Source: Cryptomeria japonica (lineage: Eukaryota > Streptophyta > Pinopsida > Cupressales > Cupressaceae). Taken from it: a stretch of DNA of 64,000 nucleotides. The notes beneath the pieces are model-generated. The model was given only the letters and a program-made list of their open reading frames with translations, made no database searches and was not told the origin of the DNA. The translations under genes and the position numbers were made by a program. Position 1 is the first letter of the stretch. Each line of letters opens with the position of its first letter. Shown here in pieces: positions 12,590-23,264 of the stretch. The stretch lies in assembly GCF_030272615.1 (NCBI RefSeq), contig NC_081415.1, positions 231,254,303-231,318,302 on the forward strand. Reading direction: 5' to 3'.

Positions 12590-12729
12590 AACATAAAGGT
12601 AAACTAAATAAATCAAGCTTCAGAAGAAATAAGGGTCATGGCCTCTCTACACTAGCTAAATTTTTCTATGCTTACTGGTTTAGTAAGAGAATATGCAACA
12701 TTATCTAAAGTGTCTACTTTTAGTAACAT
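12590..12729 (-). pseudogene. Copia RNase H C-terminal tail, element I part 1
   Basis: Minus-strand translation gives KVDTLDNVAYSLTKPVSIEKF followed by CREAM, the usual end of Copia RNase H (DNVADxLTKPV, then a short tail). It is separated from the rest of the same domain at 14435 by insertion J. The split point and both flanks agree with one original reading frame, so this is one gene cut in two. Confidence 0.7.
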
Positions 12730-14434
12730 TATCTAACGGGTCTTCGCAGGGAAGGAAGCAATTACTACAGAGACAAAAAACTGAGCAAGGAGGCAATTGA
12801 GCGATACCCCAAAATAGCAAAGGAGAAGAAGCGACTGGTAAAACTAAGTAAAACCTACTACCCACCTATGGTATTTTTTAAGTTGTGGAGGGAGGTTTTG
12901 TTTTTATTATGCATTACATTACCTTGGATGGCAAATTCACTAAAGTGTATGGTTATCATTTTATATTGCTTAATCAATTTAGGTATGATGAAAAAGTTAA
13001 TATTCCATAATTCCTGTTGTGTTCAATGAATGCTACCATTAAAGCCCAAAGAGAGAACCCTAAGGGTGATACAGCCATGCATCAAGTTCTTATGGTGTTA
13101 ATTTATGACCATTTAAAAGCTAACCAAATTGCCCGTCCTCAGTCTTCTATCTCTAAGTTTGAGGAGTAGGGGTCAAATTCTGGTTTTTCTATGGGTGAGG
13201 AGTCTGAAAGTGATTCGATGAGTGAGTTAGAGGAGAATCTAGAAGACTCTGAAGCTGCAATTGGTAAGAAAAGAAAGTAGGTGAGTACCAAGCCCTCCTC
13301 TTCTAAGGGTAAGAAAAAAACTAAAGAAAAGGTTTTCCAGATCTGATCCTCCTCGGAGGAGGAGGTCTCTGAGGATTCTAAGAAGGATGAACTATAGTCT
13401 CCTTGGAATAAGAAAACTAAAACTTCCATTCAGATAAGGAACAAATAGAAGAGGCAGGATGATTATGATATGGAACAGGAGGATAAAGTGCAGAGAAAGG
13501 ATCGTGACGTCGACCAAAAATTGGAGGAGATCATAGGGGAAGGTTTTGATTAGAGGATTGATGGAAATGTCGATAAGATCACTAGTGGCGACATCCCCAA
13601 AAATGAATAGGACAATCTTTGTGAGAAAACTCCCCCTTAAAATCCTCCCACTGAGGGTTTGAAAGGGTTTGTGGACACCATCGATTGGTTAATTAACAGT
13701 TACAAGAAAGTTGTGGAGGAAAATAAGAAGCTGAGCCACAGGGTCCAAATTCTGAAGACAATCAATATTGGTGAAGGCAAATCAATGGTGGAATATGTTG
13801 AGGATTTGAGTAAAATTGTTGCCCAAGCTAAAGAGATCGGAGATTCCTTCAACCCTAGGTTTAAAAAAAATTGAGAAGGCCCTGATAGAGATAAAAACCA
13901 ATGACAATGCTATGGACTAGAGAATGGCGGTAACTGACAAGAAATTCAACAATATTGAAAAATACCTCAAAAACATTGTTGAACAAAGCTATACCATTCT
14001 GAAGGCCTCGGTCGATAATACCAAAATTCTCATCAACAAACTGGAGAACAAGAAGGATTCCCTAGAGATGGAACTTGACATTGAAGGTATGGAAGAAGTG
14101 TGAGGACCTAGAATGAGGACCAAAGGAAAAAATAAGGAGAAGAAGCCAAACAAGGATATGGAAGAACTCAAAGTTGCTTCGGCAAACTGTGACCAACTGG
14201 TCAATAAGGCAGTTGATCTTCTTAAGTCTTTATAGTTGTTGTTTGTCATTGTTGTCTTTTCTCTAGTTTTTCCGCTTTGTTGTTCCTTTCTTTAGCTATT
14301 TGTTCGGTTTACTGGCCTTTTTGCCAGTCTTTTTGTAAGTTGTTTCATGTTGGTCTGGATTCCTTTTTATGATCTATCTTATGCTCCTATTTAAAGGTTT
14401 CGGGTCCTTAAAACTTGTTTTTCATATTAATCAG
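12730..14434 (+). mobile_element. insertion J, 1.7 kb, unknown class
   Basis: Interrupts the RNase H of Copia remnant I and is flanked by a perfect 5-bp direct repeat AACAT (12725-12729 and 14435-14439), consistent with a target-site duplication. Removing it restores continuity of the host domain. It starts TATCTAACGGGTC and ends ATATTAATCAG. I see no terminal inverted repeats, no LTRs, no primer site and no polymerase. It carries one unknown protein gene in plus orientation and a 200-base AT-rich tail without a clear poly(A). A truncated or non-autonomous retroposon is the best guess; class unresolved. Confidence 0.65.
12741..14235 (+). pseudogene. unknown protein with globular N-part, acidic linker and coiled coil (in J)
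   Basis: Not recognised as a named family. A basic start (KKLSKEAIERYPKIAKEKKR) is followed after a 1-base shift near 12905 by a globular-looking stretch with HYITLDGKFTKVYGYHF and ATIKAQRENPKGD. Next come a Ser/Glu/Lys-rich linker (13140-13620) and a coiled coil from about 13660 to 14230 (KKVVEENKKLSHRVQIL, then after a poly-A frameshift near 13866 FNNIEKYLKNIVEQ and NKLENKKDSLEMEL). At least seven in-frame stops, mostly TAG, interrupt it. About 440 to 490 codons in all. The layout resembles a structural or Gag-like protein, but this is inference. It fills most of insertion J, so it travels with that element. Confidence 0.5.
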
Positions 14435-15991
14435 AACATGACTCTACCACCCTCAACCATTTCTCAAACAAACTGATATTGAACATCTATGTGTTTCATG
14501 CAAGCATGATACATTGGGTTTTTAGCCAAACAAATGACACTTTGACTATTATATCTAATTCTTACTTGTTTAAACTGAAAGCCAATACCTGAACACAATC
14601 TCCATAATTACATTGCCTTCTTACAAGCATGTGTTGCAGTCATGTAATTTTATTCTATAGTAGACAATACAAATTTAGGTTGTCTTTTGCTCTTCCAACT
14701 AATAGTTCCTCCAAACAAAGTCAAAACATAGCCACTTGTGGACCTTCTTCAATCTAGATCATTGGCAAAATCTGTATCAATAAAGATTTGTAAATCAATC
14801 ACCCTACTCACATCATTAGATCCATGATAAAAAATGCAATGATTAGAAGTCCCACATAAATATTTAAAAACCCTTTTCACATAAGTCTAATGTTCTTTAC
14901 CAGGATTTACCACAAATCTACTAAGAACTCCCACTACTTGGGAAATATCTATTCTTGTATATACCATAACATACATAAGGCTTCCTACAACACTAGAATA
15001 TGGAACTTTATACATTAGTTCATGATTTTTTTTAGGACATAGTTCTATAGATAGCTTAGTGCCTATTGGAAAGGGAATATTGACTGGTTTACAAACATGC
15101 ATGACAAAACATTGCAAAATGGTGTTAACATACTTCTGTTAACCATAATTTTTTGTTAACCTAATCCATGTTTATTTCCATAACCAAGATATATTTATCA
15201 GCCCCTAAATATTTCATATCAAAGATAATTGACTCTTAAGCTCCCTAATCATCCCCTTATCATTTTTAATAAATAACATATCATCAACATAAAGGACAAT
15301 TATTAGTAATTGATCATTAATTAATTTGAAATAAACACAATGATCTTCTTGACTTCTAAAAAATTCATGATTTAATGGAAAATAATTTTGATATCACATT
15401 CTTGGTGACTGCTTCCAACCGTACAAAGATCTCTTTAACTTGCAAACCAAGTGTTCTTGTTCGTTCATAATGAAATTGTCAGGTTGTTTCATGAATATTT
15501 CTTCATCAAGATCACCATGTAAGAAATTTGTTTTTAACGTCTATTTTCTCTACATATAAATCAAATGCAACACAATAGATCAAAGGAACCTAATGGAGGT
15601 TAGTTTAGCCATGGGAGAAAAAATCTCACCAAAATCCACTCCCTCAACTTGTGAGTAACCTTTTACTACTAGTCGGGCCTTGTGTCATTTTAACTTCTTA
15701 TCTTATCTAAATTTCCTCTTAAATTCCCATTTACATCCAATGGCTTTCCCCCCCTTAGGTTCCTCAACTAGATTTCATGTGTCATATTTGTCCAAGGCAT
15801 TTATTACAATCTTTCATTGTCTCTAACCAAGACTCGCACTCATATAAAGATAAGGCATCTTTCACAAATCTAGGTTCATTGCCAGTATAAGATAAATAAA
15901 AACCACAATGAAAAATAAATAGACTATATCCATACCTACCAATAGGATTGTGTTGTCTAGTGGATCTTCTTTGACGTGTAACTATTATCAC
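14435..15991 (-). pseudogene. Copia reverse transcriptase and RNase H, element I part 2
   Basis: Minus-strand remnant of a Ty1/Copia pol. Starting at the right: a pre-RT linker (ALSLYECESWLETMKD near 15800-15860), RT blocks including [44 protein letters not shown] and the active-site block VLYVDDMLF near 15270-15300. Then come VPYSSVVGSLMYVM and RFVVNPGKEH (14890-15000), and RNase H with NSQSVICLAKNPMYHA near 14480-14550. The RNase H block has NSQS where active enzymes have DSQS. Many stops and frame changes. The gag and integrase part is missing because element H inserted at 16003 and I cannot find it beyond 23264. Confidence 0.8.
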
Positions 15992-16002
15992 TTGAATGTG
16001 TA

Positions 16003-17415
16003 TGATTAATAATGATGAACAAAAAATACCCTAATTGGTACTGAGAGGGGGGGGGGGTGAATCAGTACAGACAAAAACTTTCCAACAACTTATTAAGCTA
16101 AAACAACACTAACCGGTTGTCTTCATCACTAAACTTAACCATGGTAATACCGGTTAAACACAACAAAATTTTAGACAGCATAGACTGGTAAGTCTGAACA
16201 CTTCAAATACATTTAATAATTGATAACTACTTCACCCATAAACATATGCATGTGTTATATCAGCAATGCCATTACCATTAGCTCTGCATGCATAATCACT
16301 CAAACAAAGAATACTTAATCATCACATGAAAAATGCTCATGACACACAGATTTTTCACATGGAAACCCAAATGGGAAAAACCACAATGGGGATGAATACC
16401 CACAAGCCTATTTTGAACTCTTTTGAAGCTCGCTTTGGTAGGAGCCTAGTCCGGTTAAAGACTTTATAATAAAGTTTTGCTAGGAACTGACCATGTTAAA
16501 GATCACCCGGTTAAGGGATGGTTATATACCCTGTTAAAGGTTGAAACCCTGTTAAAGGTTACCCTACTATAGGATTTGAAGAACTCAATGATCTTGAGTC
16601 ACTTGGCTAGAGGATTTACAATAAGATTGTTAAATCTACCCAGTAAAGGGATTTTCCAACTATTGAAATGGTTAGAAGACAACAGGTAAAACTCTGATCT
16701 GATAACAACACTACATGCCAAGGCAAATCCTTTTCATTTCCTCTACTCTACAATCACACTCTGTAGTTTTCCTCTTACTGGTCTGGCAAGTATCTCATCA
16801 CTCGAATACACACACAACATTTGCCAACACAAACAATAACAAACATCATCAACCTTATAGACAACAATTAGGTTGGTAGCATAAACCCTAAGCATTTTAG
16901 GTTTACAATACAAGCAGTCCAAACCTGACCACCCAAACACTTTACATAGAGAAATAAAATTTCAAAGAGATCACAAGACAATCTACATCATCCATTCTTC
17001 ACCTCACATGGGAATCAGTAACCCATCATGCTCTCTTCTCATATCGCTAAGAAGAATGATCATTCCCAAGGTAGACATTTAATGCAATCGATCTTCACAT
17101 GCAAGATCCTCAAAGAAATCCTTCATGCATACAAAATTGATGTGGTATCTCGATCTCATCCTCATCTCTTAGCTAACTCATCACAGGATGTCATTGGTTG
17201 CATCGCACAAGCGAGATTGCCAAACCAAAAACCCTAAGGCTGAGACTACCAACCGGTAGTCACACTCAGTGAAACCCAGGCACCGGTTCACTGCATCTCT
17301 TCATATTGGTTCACCAAATTCTTCCAATATGAATACCGGTTCAATTGCACTTATTGACATCAATGACAACATACATTATCATCATATCAACATGTTGGTT
17401 CATCATATGCCAACA
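16003..17415 (-). repeat. 3' LTR of element H
   Basis: 1413 bp, plus-strand ends TGATTAATAATG...ATGCCAACA. Contains repeated ACCGGTT motifs and decayed forms, an 11-base G-tract near its left end, and blocks with GTTAAAGG repeated. It is followed by the polypurine tract. Matches the right copy over its length, with a few small indels, such as an extra GTTAAAGGTTGAAACCCT-like segment near 16540. Confidence 0.92.
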
Positions 17416-17432
17416 ATCTCCCCCTTTGGCAT
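17416..17432 (-). other. polypurine tract of element H
   Basis: On the minus strand CCAAAGGGGGAGAT directly before the 3' LTR. Further tracts of the same kind occur in the following 150 bases (near 17506, 17530 and 17552, CTTCTCCCC repeated), giving the multiple-tract pattern described for Sireviruses. Confidence 0.8.
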
Positions 17433-17693
17433 TGATGGCAATACTCAGTGTAGCATTGCAACTATAAACATCATAGACCAGTGTATCTACATCATCAGAT
17501 ATCTTCTCCCCATACATCAGATATCTTCTCCCCATACATCATATATCTTCTCCCCCTTTGACAACAATGCCAAAGTGGAGGCACAAGCTTCCATTCTCCA
17601 CTATGTTGCTCCCCTTATGGAGTAGCATCCTTCAACACATCAATCCTAAAAGATTTGACACTGTAGTACCTAACTGATGTGGAGCACACAACT

Positions 17694-19186
17694 TTAGTTG
17701 ACTTCATGAAGGGGCAGAACCCCTAATTCACCTCTCAAATAGGTAAATGTAGTCTTTGGTAAGGGCTTAGTGAATATATATGCTAGTTGCTCCTTACTGG
17801 AAACATGTTCTAGTACAACCTCCTTATTCTAAACATTTTCCCTCAAGAATTGATACTTAAGCTCAATGTGCTTAGTTCTAGCATGCAATACCAGATTCTT
17901 GGAAATATTTATTGCACTTGGGTTGTCACAAAATATATTCACCGATTTAGATACAGGTACTTTGAAACCTTCCAATACATGTTTCATCCAGATTGCTTGA
18001 CTGCAGTTCATAAATGCTGCCACATATTTTGCTTCAGTTGTAGACTGGGAAATACAGCTCTGCTTCTTACTCGTCCATGAGACTAGTCTTCCACCAAGAA
18101 AGAACGCTCCACCAGTTGTGCTCTTCCGGTCGTCCACATTACCTGCCCAATCAACATCGGTATATACTTTGTGATTAAAGTCACCATTATATGGATACCA
18201 CAATCCATAGTCGATTGTTCCCTTTCACATATCTAAGAATTTGCTTGACAACTACCAAGTGGGATTCTCTTGGACTTTTCTAAAAACAAGCTACTATGCC
18301 CATTGCATGCACAATATCTGGTCTATTGTGTACCACATAGTGCAGCTTACCGATCATTGACCAGTACTCTTTCTCATTAACCAATGTTGAATCATCTTCC
18401 TTAGTTAATTTGCAGTCGATCACCATCAGCGTACCAACCAGTTTGCTCTCCTCCATGCCAAAAGTCTTCAATACCTCTTTGACATACTTGGACTGGGTAA
18501 CAAAGATACCCTCTTTCATTTGCTGAATTTGTAGACCAATGAAGAATTTTATCTCTCTAATCAGATACATCTCAAATGCTTTCTTCATTACATCCACAAA
18601 TGCATGGCTCATTTGATCATCTCCTCCAAAGATTATGTCATCTACAAACACTTCACGGATTAGAATCTGATCACCTTCATATTTCAGGTAGATGTTGTTG
18701 TCTTCACTTGTTCTCTCAAATCCAATCTTCACAAGGTGAGAGTGTAATCGTTCATACCATGCCCTTGGTGCTTGTTTTAATCCATACATGGCCTTGTGTA
18801 ATCTACACACCATGTTACTATCTTCTGATAGGGAAAACCCATCTAGTTGCTCTATATACACTTCCTCTTCAAGGATTCCATTCAAGAATGCAGAATTCAC
18901 ATCCATCTGATATACCTTGAATCCCTTGAATGATACAAATGCAAGTAGCATTCGAACACCTTCCAGTCTAACCATTGGGACAAAGGTTTCTCCATAGTCT
19001 TCTCCTTCTTCCTAAGTGTATCCCTTGCATACAAGTCTTTCCTTGTTCCTTATAACTGTGCTTTCTTCATTCAACTTATTTCTAAAGAACCATTTGGTAC
19101 CTATGACATTCTTGTATTCAGGTCTGGGTACCAAAGACCATGTTGCATTCTTCTCAATCTGATCTATCTCCTCTTCCATTTCCTTA
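17694..19186 (-). pseudogene. reverse transcriptase and RNase H of element H
   Basis: Minus strand. RT domain at 18280-18975 with VRMLLAFVSFKGFKVYQMDV, SAFLNGILEEEVYIEQLDGF, the KAMYGLKQAPRAWYERL block and the active-site FVDDIIFGG. Connection and RNase H at 17694-18275 with YTDVDWAGNVDDRKSTTGGA, QSTTEAKYVAA, FCDNPSAINISKN and the tail DIFTKPLP-like segment ending at a TAA at 17694. These enzymes copy element RNA to DNA in the particle and remove the RNA strand. Breaks include stops between 18975 and 19189 and at 18203-18280. Active-site Asp pairs appear retained. Confidence 0.9.
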
Positions 19187-19188
19187 GT

Positions 19189-20618
19189 CTAGTCTTCATC
19201 TATAAGTGCCTCTCTAATAGTCTTAGGCTCCAATTTAGAGATCATGCAAGAGTTCTCTTTCACCTTTCTTCTTGTGAGTATCCCTGCATCTTTATCTCCT
19301 ATGATTTGCTTCGAATAATGATGTAGTTTCATATATCTAGGAATGACCCTAGCTGGTTCTTCTTGCTTTTCCTCTTCTTCTCCATCTTCTTCTTCACCTA
19401 CTGCAGCTTCTACTGGTATAGGAACACTGAGATCTTTTCTTGATTCTTTTGTAACTAGTTCCCAGAAAGCTATACTCGGTTCACCTTCCACTTGCTCATT
19501 GTTGGTTTCCTCAGGTTTCTCAAGGGATTCATCAACCCTGACATTGATGCTCTTAAAAAAATTTGAGTTCTTTTGTTGTAGCACTTGAGAGCTTTTCTCT
19601 TAGTGGAATATCCTTGAAATATTCCTTCATCACTTTTAGCATCAAACTTTCTCAGATGCTCACCTCTCTTGATATAGCACTTACTTCCAAATACTTTAAA
19701 AAAAATCACAGTGGGAGTCTTCTCGATCCAATACTCATAAGGGGTTTTATCTTTGCCTTTCTTGATGAGTACTCAATTCATAGTATAGACTGCAGTACTC
19801 ACTGCTTCTCTCCAAAAAGTGTGAGCAACCTTTCCTTGGATCAACATTGTTCTAGCCGCTTCAACTACATTCCTATTATTCTTTTTTGCTATGTCATTTT
19901 GTTCTGGTGTCCTAGGGGCAAACAATTGCCTCTTGAAGTCGTTCTCTTCACAGTACTTGTTGAATTCATCAGAAGTGAATTCACCTCCTTGATTAGTTCT
20001 TAAGCACTTTATCATTTGGCCACTTTCCTTCTCTACTAATGCTCTGAAGGCTTTGAACTTTCCAAATGCTTCAGACTTGTCTTTTGAGAATGTAACCCAC
20101 ATCATTCTTGAGCAGTCATGAGTAAGAATCATAAAATACCTATCTCCCTGAATACTTCTAGATTTCATAGGACCACACAAATCAGTATGCACAAGATCAA
20201 GTAATCTTTGTGCTAAAAAAGACTTACCTTTAAAAGTTGAGGAAGACATCTTCCCAAGTTGACATTCTCTGCACAAAGAATTTTTTGGTTTGTTCAGCAA
20301 AGGCAATCCTCTTACTGCCTTAATCTTACTAGATTTAACAATAATGTCAAAGTTTATGTGATAGAGTCTCCTATGCCATATCCAATTGTCATCAAACTTA
20401 GCCATCAGACACTGACTAATTTTGGCATTCAACTGAAATAAGTTACCTTTGGTCTGCTTACTGGTGGCAATAAGTTCACCACTCTTTCCAATTATACTGC
20501 AGACTCCACCTTTGAAGTCTACAGTGAGTCCTTTGTCATTTAGCTGAGCAACACTCAACAGGTTATGCTTAAGACCTTCTACCCAGTAGACATCATCTGC
20601 ATTTCTCTTTCCATTCAA
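19189..20618 (-). pseudogene. integrase of element H, with linker
   Basis: Starts after the stop at 20628. GAG-pre-integrase and zinc-binding region (NLLSVAQLNDKGL, WHRRLYHINFD, CRECQLGKM, an H-H-C-C arrangement with the second His in YHINF). The catalytic core follows with HTDLCGPMKSRSIQGDRYFM. The usual second Asp is Asn (RTNQGGEF) and the usual Glu motif is degraded (QNDIAKKNNR instead of QNGVVERKN). At least two of three catalytic residues are lost, so integration activity is not expected. A frame change near 19773-19709 and an acidic linker (GEEEDGEEEEKQEE, 19189-19584) follow. Confidence 0.88.
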
Positions 20619-20627
20619 TGAGATGGA

Positions 20628-21785
20628 TCATTTACCTTTCACCAAACATGGTGCATCATTTCCAAATCGGACAACACCTCCATCATATTCTTCTAGAGAC
20701 AGAAACTTTCTCCAGCCACCAGTCATGTGGTGATAACACCCACTATCAATAATCCACTCATTGGAGTTGTCAGTGTGAGAGACAAGGGATTTCTTGTCAG
20801 ACACTTCTTCCTTTACAACTACAAATACTATGTCTTCATTTTCTTCATCCTCGGATTCTTCATCAGTAACACCTTCATCCACTGCAACAAGACAATTTCT
20901 TCTACTACCTCCTTTATACTTTCTAAACCTCTCTGGTTTATCCTTTTTATCATTATGAGGACAATTAACAGCTATATGTCCTATCTTATTGCAGAAAAAA
21001 TATTTTAGAGGAAGCTTACCTCTATATTTACCAGTTCCTTTCGGAAGTCTTTTAGCAAGAAGAGCTTCAAACTCCATCAGAATCTCTTCATCATCCATAT
21101 CTCTGCATTGATTGGATTCATAACTGGTACCAACTTCTTTTCCTTTTCTGGATGGTTCAGCAAATGCTCTAAAGGCTGACTCAGTCTTCTGAACACTACC
21201 ATCATAACTATTCAACTCATATGTGGTCAACTTTGCAATGATAGAGTCTAAGGATACCTTGGTTTTGTCGATAAACCTTAGCTCCTGGATAGCAGCAACT
21301 CTGATTGCATAGACTGGTAACAATGACCTCAATACTTTACTAACAATAGTGGCAATCGTTCCACCAGTGCTTTTGATATTTCCAACCACAGTCTTAATCC
21401 TTATGTCATATTGTTGAGTGGTCTCTCCTTCAACCACCCTCATGTCTTCAAATTTTCCTCTAAGGCACTCTTCCTTGGCTTTATTTACATGCTCATCACT
21501 ACCATAAATAGTTTCCAATGTGTCCCATACATCTTCAGGAGTGTTCTTATCTTGTACATCAATGAACTCAATATCGGACAAACTACTGATAAGGGCTTCC
21601 ATGACTTGCCCATTTTCTAAAATCTCTTTTTTCTGATCATCGGTCAGAGTGCCAGTGGGAATCACATAGGCATTCTCAACATAGCTCCAGTGTTGAGCAC
21701 CCATGCTCTTGATATAAATCTTCATTTTGTCCTTCCATATCTTGAAGTTATCTCTATTGAACTTAAGACCCTCCCTCTTCATCAT
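20628..21785 (-). pseudogene. Gag and protease of element H
   Basis: 385 codons from the Met of MMKREGLKFNRDNFKIWKDK, which lies about 60 bases from the primer site. Residues 1-190 are the Copia Gag (UBN2-type) fold. The CCHC knuckle at about residues 265-280 reads YFFCNKIGHIAVNC, with Tyr in place of the first Cys. An acidic stretch (EESEDEENED) precedes the aspartic protease motif WIIDSGCYHHMTG. A stop after CLVKGK separates it from integrase. Sister sequence at 51124-52180 (element K) is clearly homologous throughout and keeps the first knuckle Cys. Confidence 0.9.
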
Positions 21786-21842
21786 TACAGCGGGATCTTT
21801 TACCTCAAGCGGTTAAGCTTATATCACCGAGGATCTGGAGGT

Positions 21843-21856
21843 GCTCTGATACCAAT
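21843..21856 (-). other. primer-binding site of element H
   Basis: Minus-strand TGGTATCAGAGC, a perfect initiator-tRNA-Met type site, two bases inside the 5' LTR. Confidence 0.9.
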
Positions 21857-23259
21857 TGATCAATAATGATGAACAACAAATACCCTAATCGGTACTGAGA
21901 GGGGGGGTGAATCAGTACAGACAAAAACTTTCCATCAACTTATCAAGCTAAAACAACACTAACCGGTTGTCTTCATCACTGAACTTAACCATGGCAATAC
22001 CGGTTAAACACAGTAAAATTTCAGATAGCATAGACCGGTAAGTTTGAACACTTCAAATACATTTAATACTTTATAACTACTTCATCCATAAACATATGCA
22101 TGTGTTATATCAACAATGCCATAACCATTAGCTCTGCATGCATGATCACTCAAACAAAGAATACTTAATCATCACATGAAAAATGCACAACTCATGACAC
22201 ATAGATTTTTCACATGGAAACCCAAATGGGAAAAACCACGATGGGGATGAATACCCACAATCCTATTTTGAACTCTTTTGAAGCTCGCTCTGTTAGGAGC
22301 CTAGTCTGGTTAAATACTCTACAATAACGTTCTGCTAGGAACCGATCCTGTTAAATATCACCCGATTAAGGGATGGCTATATACCCTATTAAAGGTTACC
22401 CCACTAGAGGATTTGAAGAACTCAATGATCTTGAGTCACCTAGTTAGAGGATTTACAATAAGCCTGTTAAATCTACCCAGTAAAGGGATTTTCCAACTGT
22501 TGAAATGGTTAGAAGACAACAGGTAAAACTCTGATCTGATAACAACACTACATGCCAAGGCAAATCCTTTTCATTTCCTCTACTCTGCAATCACACTCTG
22601 TAGTTTTACTCTTACCGATCTGACAAGTATCCCATCACTCAGATACACACACAACATTTTCCAACACAAACAATAACAAACATCATCGACCTTATAGACA
22701 ACAATTAGGTTGGTAGCATAAACCCTAAACCCTAAGCATTTTAGGTTTACAATACAAGCGGTCCAAACCTGACCGTCCAAACACTTTGCATAGAGCAATA
22801 CAATTTCAAACATATCACAAGACAATCTACATCATCCATTCTTCACCACACATGGGAATAAGTAACCCATCACGCTCTCTTCTCATACCGCTAAGAAGAA
22901 TGATCATTCCCGAGGTAGACATTTAATGCAATCGATCTTCACATGCAAGATCCTCAAAGAAATCCTTCACGCATACAAAACTAACATGGCATCTCCATCT
23001 CATTCTCATCTCTTAGCTAACTCATCATAGGATGTCATCGGTTGCATCGCACAAGCGAGATTTCCAAACTAGAAACCCTAGGGCCGAGACTACCAACCGG
23101 TAGTCACACTCAGTGAAACCCCGACACCAGTTCACTGCATCTCTTCATACCAGTTCAACAACTTCTTCCAATCTGCATACCGGTTCACTTGCACTTATTG
23201 ACATCAATGACAACATAAATGATCATCATATCAACATTCTGGTTCATCATATGCCAATA
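21857..23259 (-). repeat. 5' LTR of element H
   Basis: 1403 bp, plus-strand start TGATCAATAATG and end ATGCCAATA (one base changed from the CCAACA end of the other copy). Contains the same ACCGGTT motifs, the G-tract, and a two-unit AAACCCTAAACCCTAA stretch near 22720. Followed by TSD GTGTA. Confidence 0.92.
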
Positions 23260-23264
23260 GTGTA

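Larger units (their letters stand above)
16003..23259 (-). mobile_element. complete Sirevirus-like Copia element H (reverse), 7.26 kb
   Basis: Two LTRs (16003-17415 and 21857-23259) enclose primer site, gag, protease, integrase, reverse transcriptase, RNase H and polypurine tracts in Copia order. A perfect target-site duplication GTGTA flanks it (15998-16002 and 23260-23264). The primer site, the C-tract motif near the LTR end, and repeated CTCCCC tracts after pol are typical of the Sirevirus branch. Stops, frameshifts and integrase active-site changes show it is dead. It sits within older Copia remnant I. Confidence 0.92.

Noticed and set aside
16025-16062. G-run near LTR starts as a G-quadruplex
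   Set aside because: One long G-run only; four separate runs are not present nearby.
17269-17625. 118-codon plus-strand open frame across the H LTR and polypurine region
   Set aside because: Crosses the LTR border and polypurine tract, which are already explained; no domain.
22715-22740. Telomere-like AAACCCTAAACCCTAA
   Set aside because: Only two units, inside an LTR of H; the other LTR has one unit. No array.
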